Source: Sinorhizobium terangae
GTDB lineage: Bacteria; Pseudomonadota; Alphaproteobacteria; Rhizobiales; Rhizobiaceae
Length of the DNA: 64,000 nt
Reading direction: 5' to 3'
Assembly (NCBI RefSeq): GCF_029714365.1
Contig: NZ_CP121659.1
Location: 1,426,001 to 1,490,000 of the forward strand
Shown here: positions 36,518 through 44,295 of the stretch, one piece after another
Position numbering within the stretch: the first letter of the stretch is position 1
How the letters are laid out: the number at the start of each line of letters is the position of its first letter
Notes under the pieces: model-generated
Database searches by the model: none
What the model saw: only the letters and a program-made list of their open reading frames with translations
What the model was told of the DNA's origin: nothing
Program-made: the position numbers and the translations under genes

Positions 36518-38116
36518 ATGGCAGTCACCGCCATCGTCGATAATCCGGAGATCGTAATAGGACTTGTTGGGCCGATCGGGATCGACCTGGGAGCAATTAT
36601 CGGCTTCTTGCAGGAAGCATTGCGCAAAGTCCAGTACGAGAGCGAGGTGATTCACATCACCCGCGTGATGCAGGACGTTCTGCCGCAGGTCGTCGTGGAC
36701 GAATCCAGTTACGGGAAAAGATATCGATCTCTGATTAACCAGGCGGACTTGGTCCGTCGTGGAGTCAACAATCATGCTGCCCTTGCCTGTCTGGCGATAA
36801 GCGAGATTCGGCGTGTTCGCGCAAAGATAAACGGAGTAGGGCCAGACCAGCCAGCCCTTGGAACAGCGTTCATCATCCGGCAGCTCAAGCGCGAAGAGGA
36901 GATCACACTTCTCCGCGAAGTCTACGGCCGCAAGTTCATTCAGGTGTCGGTATTTTCCGACAAGGATGAGCGTCGCAGACAACTCATCAAGAAGATCAAA
37001 GGGCACGGAACCGGCATCGTGGAGGACGACGCCGCCGAAAAGGAGGCGATCGACCTCATCGCGCTCGACCATAACGAAGTCGACGAGGCATATGGACAAC
37101 GGGTATCCGATGTCTTCCACCTCGGAGACGTCTTCGTTCCCGGTGAAGACAGCCGCGATGCCAAGGAAGTTGTGGAACGATTTGTGAAGGCCTTTTTTGG
37201 GCACAACAGCATCTCGCCGACCAAGGCGGAATACGGGATGTACGCGGCGGCGGGCGCCTCGCTGAGATCGCTCGATCTTTCGCGACAGATCGGTGCGGCG
37301 ATTTTCTCCGATAGAGGTGAGGTCATCACGCTCGGCTGTAACGAGGTTCCGAAAGCCTTTGGAGGGACTTACTGGTGCGACGATCCGGCCGACCCTCACC
37401 GCGACTTTGAGGAAGGTGAAGACGGGAACCACAGCCGGAAGCTTCGCCTTCTCCACGACCTCGTGGAGCGCATGGGCGCGTTGGGCTATCTCTCGGACAA
37501 GCTCCTCGGCGAAGGCGAGACCGGTGAGCAAGTGAACAAGTTGATGTCTGAGCGAACGATCTCGGATTCACGTGTGATGGACATCATCGAGTTCGGAAGG
37601 ATCATCCATGCGGAAATGTCGGCGATTACCGACGCCGCGCGGAAAGGCAAGGCCCTGTCGGACTCGATCATGTTCACTACGACGTTCCCGTGCCACATGT
37701 GCGCGAAGCACATCGTGTCGTCCGGAATCAGACGGGTGGTGTTTCTCGAGCCGTATCCTAAAAGCCACGCGAAGGACATGCACGCTGACTCCGTTACATT
37801 CTCGCCGACGGAAAGGGATAGGAAGGTTTTGTTCGAACCATTTATCGGAATATCGCCCAGGCGTTACCGCGACATTTTCGAGAAGAGGAAACGCAAGGAC
37901 TCCGACGGAAAGGCCGTGCCCTGGGCACAAGGGAAGCCCACCCCGAGGATCGAAGACAAGAGTCCTTCATACATCGCCAACGAGGAACCCGCGATCACGA
38001 TCGTAGTCGACATCCTTTCACTTGACGAACAGTTCACGCTTAAGCCCAAGCCGCTCGCCCAGGAGGTCGACGAGAAAGTGGACTCCAACGCGTCACAGGG
38101 TTCGGGGATAGTTTAG
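36518..38116 (+). CDS. Anti-phage dCTP deaminase
   Basis: 532 residues. The N-terminal domain opens with a P-loop-like strand (IVIGLVGPIGIDLGA) as in a nucleotide-kinase-like fold. The C-terminal cytidine-deaminase domain has the zinc motifs HAE (H364, E366 in RIIHAEMSAI) and PCHMC (C392, C395). This two-domain layout is that of defence dCTP deaminases, which convert dCTP to dUTP on infection and so starve phage DNA synthesis. The ATG follows TTAAGGAG. The stop overlaps the convergent frameshifted gene by 4 bp. Family role is known from others; activity here is inferred from intact zinc residues. Confidence 0.9.
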   Translation: MAVTAIVDNPEIVIGLVGPIGIDLGAIIGFLQEALRKVQYESEVIHITRVMQDVLPQVVVDESSYGKRYRSLINQADLVRRGVNNHAALACLAISEIRRVRAKINGVGPDQPALGTAFIIRQLKREEEITLLREVYGRKFIQVSVFSDKDERRRQLIKKIKGHGTGIVEDDAAEKEAIDLIALDHNEVDEAYGQRVSDVFHLGDVFVPGEDSRDAKEVVERFVKAFFGHNSISPTKAEYGMYAAAGASLRSLDLSRQIGAAIFSDRGEVITLGCNEVPKAFGGTYWCDDPADPHRDFEEGEDGNHSRKLRLLHDLVERMGALGYLSDKLLGEGETGEQVNKLMSERTISDSRVMDIIEFGRIIHAEMSAITDAARKGKALSDSIMFTTTFPCHMCAKHIVSSGIRRVVFLEPYPKSHAKDMHADSVTFSPTERDRKVLFEPFIGISPRRYRDIFEKRKRKDSDGKAVPWAQGKPTPRIEDKSPSYIANEEPAITIVVDILSLDEQFTLKPKPLAQEVDEKVDSNASQGSGIV

Positions 38117-38513
38117 CTACTATCGACGTGGCTGTGGAGAATCGGCGCCAGCATGTTGGGGTCCAGATCGAGGATCGTCATGACGCCCTCGCCGTGCACC
38201 CGGAAGGACTCCTCCGTGATCTCGTACTTTGGCGCTGGCCAGTTGTCGAACCAAGCATCGGCGCCGATCTTCCTCGGGAATTTCTGATCCTCGGCGTTCG
38301 CCTTGTGCAGAAGCTCGAATGCAAAGCTTTCCGTATCCAGAACTTCCGTCGGGAACCAGCATCCGGGAATCTTTGCTGCTGCCCTGTGCCAGCCTGCCAC
38401 GCTCTCGACGGAGCACCACTAGACCATTCAAGAACGACGGCAACGTCCAAGGCTTTCGACGCGAACAATTCGACGATGTCCCTGTCGACGAATCCAATGT
38501 TCCCGGCCATCAC
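38113..38513 (-). pseudogene. Frameshifted gene of unknown function between defence genes
   Basis: Two frames join into one protein-like sequence: AGNIGFVDRDIVELFASK and LDVAVVLEW in the first, then, after a shift near 38410-38420, GWHRAAAKIPGCWFPTEVLDTESF... to the stop at 38113. Neither half alone has a normal start and end. The family is not recognised. Coding-like sequence continues a little upstream in yet another frame (to about 38575), which suggests a longer decayed gene. Confidence 0.5.
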
Positions 38514-38581
38514 GAGGTTGTACTGAACATGGATCCTTTCTCGACGTCACGGTTGTAGGCACCGCCGAAACCACGCGCAAT

Positions 38582-39040
38582 ATGCCCTGCCCGGCCGGAT
38601 TTGGCCTGATAGACGAATATTTGAAGTTGCAGACAATTTTAGCGAACGACTTGCCGGTCCCGCAAGGAATGTCCCGATATGACCCGTGCGATTTCACATG
38701 TGAGACGTTGCACATGACGGATTTGAGAAATGCGGCCCTCAGCAAGGCGAAGAAGGCGGTTCGGAGCCCCCAGCAGCAGATCTCCTATCGCTTGTTCAAG
38801 ATGGCCGACGAGGTCGAGGGCGGCAAGGATTCGAGCGCCCGTCGGGTTGGTAACGCCGTCCCTCCCGTCATCGGACAAGTGATCCGGCTTGCGGCGAGGT
38901 CCGCGCTCACGGGGAAGGACTTCGACTACTCGATCGTGCTGCGAGAGGCGGCCTCTTCAGAAGATCTTGGTCTTCGTCTCCATGTCGAGGCACCCACGAT
39001 CGTCCCCAGCCTTCCATCGAAAGAGCTGTCACCGGCTTAA
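38582..39040 (+). pseudogene. C-terminal fragment of a DNA cytosine methyltransferase
   Basis: The block RRVGNAVPPVIGQVIRLAARSAL is motif X of C5-cytosine methyltransferases. The upstream part (about 110 residues) lacks the catalytic PC and ENV motifs and the SAM-binding motif I, so it is a fragment. The first residues (PCPAGFGLIDEYL) do not fit the family and mark the break. It sits between the deaminase and the nuclease-like operon, consistent with loss of a restriction-modification module. Confidence 0.72.
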
Positions 39041-39066
39041 ACATACGGTCGACGGGAACATCCTCA

Positions 39067-39948
39067 ATGATCGACATGCAGCTTATCTTCCGAGTGCTAG
39101 GCCCGGACGCGCTCACGCACCTTCACGTGAAATACGATGGCGCGGAGAACAGCGAGGTCGGCAGACGCTACGAGTTGAGCGTCGTCGCATTCGAAATTCT
39201 AGTTCGCGCTCTCGCCTGTCGCCCGGAGGGTGTGCGTCGTGGCAACCCTGATGAGGTCCACGTTCGACAGGGTGCCAGAATCTTCGTCGACGACGTCGTT
39301 ATTGAGCGTCCGCGGATCGAACGATACATTCAGGTGAAGCATGTCAACGACCTGCGGTGGTCGTATCGCGGCTTGGCCAAAGACTTCACGTATATGAGGC
39401 TGCTATCGCACCATCACCATGTGAAGATTTCCGCCGTCCTTGTAACGGCTGGAAAGGATCAAGCCGACAAGCTGCTCAAGACCCGTCACGACTACGGGAT
39501 ATCGAACGCCAGGGTGCGGCATAGGGACGACCACGAGAACCTCCCGCGGTTGTTTTCCTATCTCCATCGTCTCTCAAATATCTACGTGGATGCGGCGGGC
39601 ATCTCCGCAATCATTCGGTACGTCGAAAGCGTTTGGTTCTTTGAACTCCATCGCCACGCGACCCTTTCGGCCATTATGCTCGCAGCTCACGAACGCTCGC
39701 GAGGAGTCGTCAGGTCGCTCCGGATCACAGATCCCGAGATCACGGCGCTCCTCGACCACGTAAACGCCCTGGACGACGGATTGCGCGTCGCGGCCGACGG
39801 TTCTACGCTTATCGTGCAGTGGGTTGATGGCCAAAAGAGATTCGCAGGCAAGGAGTACCCTTTCGAATGGGAAGATCTACGGCAAGCGTTCGCTACGAGG
39901 TATCCGACGAGCGCGAAGGATTTCTGGAGAATCTGCACCAGCGTCTGA
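39067..39948 (+). CDS. PD-(D/E)XK-like (Cap4-type?) nuclease-fold protein
   Basis: 293 residues. An N-terminal core RRYELSVVAFEILVRAL, then FVDDVVIERP...RYIQVKH, fits the D...QxK layout of Mrr/Cap4-like nuclease domains (D75/D76, Q89, K91). The rest is mainly helical, with an Arg/His-rich middle and a C-terminal strand pair (STLIVQWVDGQKRFAG). It overlaps the next gene by 82 bp, so both are one transcription unit. The place next to a deaminase and a methyltransferase fragment points to defence. The nuclease reading is an inference from motif spacing. Confidence 0.58.
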   Translation: MIDMQLIFRVLGPDALTHLHVKYDGAENSEVGRRYELSVVAFEILVRALACRPEGVRRGNPDEVHVRQGARIFVDDVVIERPRIERYIQVKHVNDLRWSYRGLAKDFTYMRLLSHHHHVKISAVLVTAGKDQADKLLKTRHDYGISNARVRHRDDHENLPRLFSYLHRLSNIYVDAAGISAIIRYVESVWFFELHRHATLSAIMLAAHERSRGVVRSLRITDPEITALLDHVNALDDGLRVAADGSTLIVQWVDGQKRFAGKEYPFEWEDLRQAFATRYPTSAKDFWRICTSV

Positions 39949-40589
39949 TGGACTTGGTTCTCGGTCAGCGCGGGTCGGCTGACGCGGACGCGGCTAAGAC
40001 CACGCTGAAACGAGTGGCGATTGGGCTGGCCAGATCAATCGCGGCTCGGAGATTTGTCGGCAAGAAGATACTGATCATCGGTTGCGGAAGCGACTTCGAC
40101 GAGTGCTGCCTTCCGATTGTCGGCTCACTGCGGCGGCAGAAGATCGAGGTCCACACAAGGTGTTACTGGGTCGATTTCGACGCGGCAGCCGACGTGCTTG
40201 GGGATGACATCGCCCTCGTGTCGCAGGAATACTCTGACGGAGAAGGTCAATACGATCTGGCCGTCGTGCTTACAGCGATCCCTAGTCCAGTCTTTCTCGA
40301 CGCCATTCTTCAGCGCCTGATGGAACTTGACCGGCCGGGCCAAATCGAGGTGGCGCCATTCTTCATCGCCGATGCTGCCCGTACTGCAATCACGTCGCGT
40401 TACACGGGCGTGGCACTTGCCAACGATCAGGGGCAGCCACTGGTAGATGGCCGACAGGCGACGTCGTTCCATGCGGCTCTCTCCGATTTGCTAGCCAGAC
40501 CGAGGCGCTACTTCCGGCATATGCCGGAATCCATTGATGCCGTGCTGACCGGGCGCGACTTCGAGCCTGACAGCGCGTTCACAATCTGA
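39867..40589 (+). CDS. Unknown partner protein overlapping the nuclease-like gene
   Basis: 240 residues with a Rossmann-like alternation: KKILIIGCGSDFDECCLPIVGSL, VHTRCYWVDFDA, YDLAVVLTAIPSPVFLDAIL. It starts with a helical part (EGFLENLHQRLMDLVL). The ATG at 39867 follows AAGGAG by 11 bp; a second ATG at 39948 sits exactly on the upstream TGA. I favour 39867 because the extra residues look like continuous protein. No family is recognised; a nucleotide or nucleoside-binding role is suggested only by the strand-Gly loop. Confidence 0.6.
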   Translation: MGRSTASVRYEVSDEREGFLENLHQRLMDLVLGQRGSADADAAKTTLKRVAIGLARSIAARRFVGKKILIIGCGSDFDECCLPIVGSLRRQKIEVHTRCYWVDFDAAADVLGDDIALVSQEYSDGEGQYDLAVVLTAIPSPVFLDAILQRLMELDRPGQIEVAPFFIADAARTAITSRYTGVALANDQGQPLVDGRQATSFHAALSDLLARPRRYFRHMPESIDAVLTGRDFEPDSAFTI

Positions 40590-40756
40590 TGACCCTCGTC
40601 ATTACGACGCGGCCCGGCCCACGACCTCCGCCAAAGTCGGCGGCGGGTCCGCGAGGATGACCAGAGGGTCGGAAAAAGAGATCAAGCACACCTCTCCCTC
40701 TCCAATGTCGATGAGACGCGGCCGCCCGGACAGCACGTCCACCGACATCGTAGTAA

Positions 40757-41100
40757 ACCTCGCCTCGCCGTTCGGATCCCCGACCTGCCTCGTCCATCTG
40801 GAGCGCAATCGCTACAGCGTGCCAGCCTCCGTCGCCAATCGTCGGGTCAGTCTCCGGGTCTATCCGGATCGCGTTGTAATCGCTGCGGCAGGCCAGATCA
40901 TCAGATCATCTGCGAGCATCGCCGCATCATCGACCGCGCCGCATCGACCTTGAGGAGTTGCGACAGGATCGGAATGGCGGCTTCGAAGGCAGGCGATCCC
41001 TGTTTGGTCAGTTCGCCGACGGCCTGGGCCATTCGTGCATCTTGAGGCGCTCCTCAGCATGATGACGATTGCACCGCTGGCTGGCTTATGAGGCATGGCG
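40757..41100 (+). mobile_element. IS21-family IstA transposase remnant
   Basis: TCLVHLERNRYSVPASVANRRVSLRVYPDRVVIAA (in two pieces) is the C-terminal beta-barrel block of IstA transposases. It then breaks by frameshift where QI.CEHRRIIDRAA would continue. No IS ends or istB can be seen, so only a fragment remains. It separates the nuclease-like operon from the next cluster of small genes; the spacer to 41288 holds nothing else that I recognise. Confidence 0.72.
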
Positions 41101-41288
41101 TACCTCCGCGGTGTTTCTCAAGGCGTCGTATCGCTCGACCCATGAATGACTAGCAACGAAAGGATGCCTCCATCCCGCGTTGAACCCGGATGATGAGCGT
41201 CACGCACGTTCCGGCACCGGACACGAGAAGACTCCGGGAACCAGCGACGTTAGAAGGGATTAACGAACATGGCTGGCTCCGGAACCGG

Positions 41289-41540
41289 TCAGGCTTGCGC
41301 GCTTGTCGTTTGAACGTCCTCCCTAAATTCGGAGAGCTCGGTGATAGCTCCGCGAATTTTGAACTTTGCGATGTCTGCCAGACTCTGGAACACTGCAGTG
41401 CTATCTCTGTCATGCAGGCCGGCTGCTGCCATGAAAATGGCCCGACAGAAATCCTCCGCCTCGCTGAGCCGGTCACGAATATCGATGAGATTGCTCCGCG
41501 ACATGCCCGCAGTGGCTATGGGATCAAGCTTGTCTGACAT
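41289..41540 (-). CDS. Hypothetical 83-residue helical protein
   Basis: MSDKLDPIATAGMSRSNLIDIR... continuing with a helix-rich middle (EDFCRAIFMAAAGL, DSTAVFQSLADIAKFKIRGAITELSEF). The ATG at 41540 has AGGAGGAAACCTC in front, an ideal ribosome-binding site. The frame is open further upstream, but that part reads as shadow. Family unknown. Confidence 0.65.
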   Translation of the reverse strand: MSDKLDPIATAGMSRSNLIDIRDRLSEAEDFCRAIFMAAAGLHDRDSTAVFQSLADIAKFKIRGAITELSEFREDVQTTSAQA

Positions 41541-41683
41541 GAGGTTTCCTCCTCTTAATTTTAGAGCTAGGTAACAATGGAGAGCACGTTTCGCATCATC
41601 TGGTTCGTGCCCTAATCCCATTGGAACGCCGCATGCACGACACATTCGTCCTTGGCGCAACCAGGCATCGAAGCCAAAGCAGC

Positions 41684-41833
41684 CTATTTGTGCTTCTTCC
41701 GCCAAGGGTTCCACTCTATCCCCAAAGCTTTGGTAAACAGCTTCATTATAACGCCGTCGTCCTTCCTGAAGGCCGCCTTGCTGAGGTAGGTTGATGGCTG
41801 AAAGTCCCGGAATTGCCATGAACGCATCATCGA
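41684..41833 (-). pseudogene. Possible remnant related to the HhH-like protein at 49091
   Basis: The C-terminus (VIMKLFTKALGIEWNPWRKKHK) closely matches that of the protein at 49091-49294 (AKAMGIDWNPWRKK), but the N-terminal helices of that protein are not found here. I read it as a truncated relative; a start near 41833 is possible but has no good ribosome-binding site. Confidence 0.42.
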
Positions 41834-42156
41834 TCCAGTTTCTGGTTCGATCAGTCCATTTTGTGGGTTATTCCGTTGCCGGTGTCGGAGACGCAGGCCG
41901 ATCGCCCCTGCCGTTTCTGGATCTGATGTTGCGGCATGCGCATTCGTCGGGATCGCCCGGCCGTCTTGAAGGTTTCTCAGCGAGCAGCGTGGAAGTCCCC
42001 GCGCTATGGCAACTGCTATGCAGATAGTGGCTGCCATCGTTGATCATCGGTTCGGCGTTGGTGCCTTTTGCTACCTGATTGCGGAAAGTCCTAGGACCTG
42101 CATTAGGCCGAAAAGTTCTCGTGGTGACAGCAGATCACCCGCATTAGGCGGTTCGG

Positions 42157-42501
42157 CTAATGCGTGGCCGCGCCCTTGTCTTTGTTGTCCGACAGCGTGG
42201 GGCGGACGTCGACGACGCCAGTCTCGAACAATCGCGACCTCTCAGCGGCTTTATGAGCAAGGCTCTGCCATGCTTCACGTGCCGTGTGCGCCGCCTCGAG
42301 TAAGACCTGATCGGCACCGGCATTCTCCATTTCGGCAAGCAAGGTCCCGAGCCTGCCGATGCAGTCGTCGATGTGACCTCGAAGTCGCGAGACCTGGTCG
42401 AGGGTAACTGCTGGATGCGCCAGCAGCCGCGGCACGAGTGCCGCCGCGCGCCTTGCGAGGTCCCCCTCGCCCAATAGTGCGTCCTGCCACTCGTAAGTCA
42501 T
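42157..42501 (-). CDS. Small helical protein, paralogue B
   Basis: 114 residues (MTYEWQDALLGEGDLARRAAA...), about three-quarters identical by eye to the protein at 13551-13892, including HIDDCIGRLG...LAEMENAGADQV and AWQSLAHKAAERSRLFE. The bases upstream of the start also match those of the first copy (GGACGAGGACCGG). Both copies differ at scattered positions without frame loss, which indicates selection on the protein. Confidence 0.7.
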   Translation of the reverse strand: MTYEWQDALLGEGDLARRAAALVPRLLAHPAVTLDQVSRLRGHIDDCIGRLGTLLAEMENAGADQVLLEAAHTAREAWQSLAHKAAERSRLFETGVVDVRPTLSDNKDKGAATH

Positions 42502-42746
42502 TATGGCCGGTCCTCGTCCCGTGATGAAACATCACCGCTTGGGACACCCTAGTCAAGAGGAACCCGGCATGGCCAGAGTGCGGGCATGGCATGTGGAACG
42601 AAGACGGCGGCGCTATTACTCTGGAGCGGAGACGAGATAGAGGCAGTCCTGAGAACCCACCGAATTACCGATGCCCTGAAGATAAAATACGCGCGTCTCT
42701 TGCGGGATGGCGTGTCAGACTTCGACTTCAGAGGAGATCTGCTTCC

Positions 42747-43136
42747 ATGATCCATTACATAGTCGTCGAGGGCGAGAGCGATGCCAAGCACATCCGGGCC
42801 ATTGTTCCTGATGATCTCGTTGACAAAGTGGTAATAGTTCCGGCTGGGAAGAGAAATTCTGCGATACCGCTTGCCAAATCAATAGCTTTGGCAAAGCAGG
42901 CTCCAGTTGCCTTGATCATGGATGCGGGAACCGAGGACGACGATTTGGTTCGCGATCAGGAGTTGGGATTCGAGGATTTCGTGGCGATGCTTCCGATTTC
43001 GAGCCCTTTGAGGCTTTTCCTAGGCGTTCCCACCATTGTCGCTTCCCTTGACGATGTCGATTGGGAATCAGAAATCGTTGCATTTCTCAGAGACGACGGT
43101 ACCGCGCCGCGCCCAACCTTCGCCTACCGGCCGTAG
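42747..43136 (+). CDS. Standalone TOPRIM-like protein
   Basis: 129 residues. IHYIVVEGESDAKHIRAIVPD gives the TOPRIM Glu (VEGESD), and ALIMDAGTEDDDLV gives the DxD-type acidic motif, here DAGTEDDD. No N-terminal ATPase or helicase part is present, unlike OLD nucleases or primases. The ATG follows AGAGGAG. Small standalone TOPRIM proteins occur in defence and repair contexts; the partner is not obvious. It lies between paralogue B and the repeat at 43179. Confidence 0.7.
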   Translation: MIHYIVVEGESDAKHIRAIVPDDLVDKVVIVPAGKRNSAIPLAKSIALAKQAPVALIMDAGTEDDDLVRDQELGFEDFVAMLPISSPLRLFLGVPTIVASLDDVDWESEIVAFLRDDGTAPRPTFAYRP

Positions 43137-43780
43137 AGACGAAATCCATCGAGAGATCGCGTGGAACTTTGCTTTTAAGTTGCGTGACTATTTTTGGGAT
43201 TTAGCCCTCGCGGATATCACGGACCTACGGGACGATTCGACCTGTCCGGGGTCGCGAGCGTCGGCAAGGTCCACGTGAAGCGGCCGTCGCCGCACTCCCT
43301 GGAACGTGTCCAAGGACTCACCGATGCAAGTTTCCCCAGGCAGATGTGACGCTGGGTACATAGAGGCTGGCTTGCCTGATGGAGGACACGAACGACCACA
43401 AGAATGAGCAATGAAACAGCGGTTACGTGAGGGGTCCTCTCATCGCAATTCCCGTTCACGCCATGGCGTCTTCCGGGACTTTGAATTTCGACAGCGAAGA
43501 GGCGACTCGCCCCGTGCTCAAGGCGCTTCTTGCGATGACTATTGCTGGCCCTGCTTCAAATTAAAAGCGGGGCTTGATCGCTCGCTGCCCGACATCTTCT
43601 CAAAGGTTGTCGGAGTGACGTGCATTTTGAAGCTCACCTCCGCGCTCAGGCGTGAGAACTCGCTTGCCTCTCGGTTTTGATTTCTCGCACGTGCAGCGTG
43701 TAGAGGCCATCCACCTACAAGTGCATAGTTCTGCTCTGTCGGCAAAGTGCCCGGTCGGTACAGTGGCCGGGCGGCTGCTT
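43137..43780. other. Spacer with repeat copy B and no clear gene
   Basis: Holds the repeat at 43179-43264 and a string of short frames. A plus-strand frame from 43411 and minus-strand frames opposite read as shadows, so nothing is called. Confidence 0.4.
43179..43264. repeat. Dispersed repeat, copy B (mate at 13479-13565)
   Basis: Same orientation as copy A, with the conserved start AAGTTGCGTGACTATTTT and a later ACGGACCTACGGGACGATTCGA aligned to ACGAACTACAGGACTGTTCGA of copy A, one base shorter. It lies just downstream of the TOPRIM-like gene. Confidence 0.6.
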
Positions 43781-44134
43781 TTAGCAGCTCCAGACCACGG
43801 CCGGCACCCTGCTCCAGACCGCATCCGGCACGTCGCTTTCCGCCACGAACTCGCAAGTGTTGTACAGGCCACCGTCGACGGGCGTGACCTCGTGCAGCGC
43901 CCCATTCAAATCGACGATCGAATGAGGGATGTAATAGTTTGGTCCCGCAAGCCATCCGCGAACGACCTGACCGCCACGCACTTTGGCGAACTTCTCTGCG
44001 TTCGAATGGCAATCGTTCGATCGTAACCCTAGTTGCGCAATCTCTTCGACCGAGACCTTTTCGTTGAGGCCACGCGCTTTCCCGGCCTTGATCGCCGCCG
44101 CTATTGCTCGCGCCGTGTGCTGTTCACACTTCAT
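43781..44134 (-). CDS. Hypothetical 117-residue protein
   Basis: MKCEQHTARAIAAAIKAG..., then SNDCHSNAEKFAKVRGGQVVRGWL and PNYYIPHSIVDLNGALHEVTPVDGG, which reads like a small cysteine/histidine-containing domain (Cys-His in DCHSN, His in PHSIVD). That layout recalls NlpC/P60-like or papain-fold mini-domains, though I cannot confirm it. It lies downstream of HerA on the same strand, 161 bp away. Confidence 0.6.
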   Translation of the reverse strand: MKCEQHTARAIAAAIKAGKARGLNEKVSVEEIAQLGLRSNDCHSNAEKFAKVRGGQVVRGWLAGPNYYIPHSIVDLNGALHEVTPVDGGLYNTCEFVAESDVPDAVWSRVPAVVWSC

Positions 44135-44295
44135 CCTCGAAGCTTGGAGCCTCCATAAACTGCAGCGGAACGGTGAAGATCGCTCTTCTTCGTCCCTTGG
44201 GTTCGATTCCCAACAATTTCGCTCGCCTCGAGCGCGCTGAACGCCGGCGTCTTCGCGACGCTGGCGTGATCTCTTACTTCGATCCTTCGGCGCCG

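Noticed and set aside
44198..44214. tRNA T-arm-like sequence (TTGGGTTCGATTCCCAA)
   Set aside because: The arm is perfect, but no matching acceptor stem, D-arm or anticodon arm can be found on either side, so a tRNA or att site cannot be supported.
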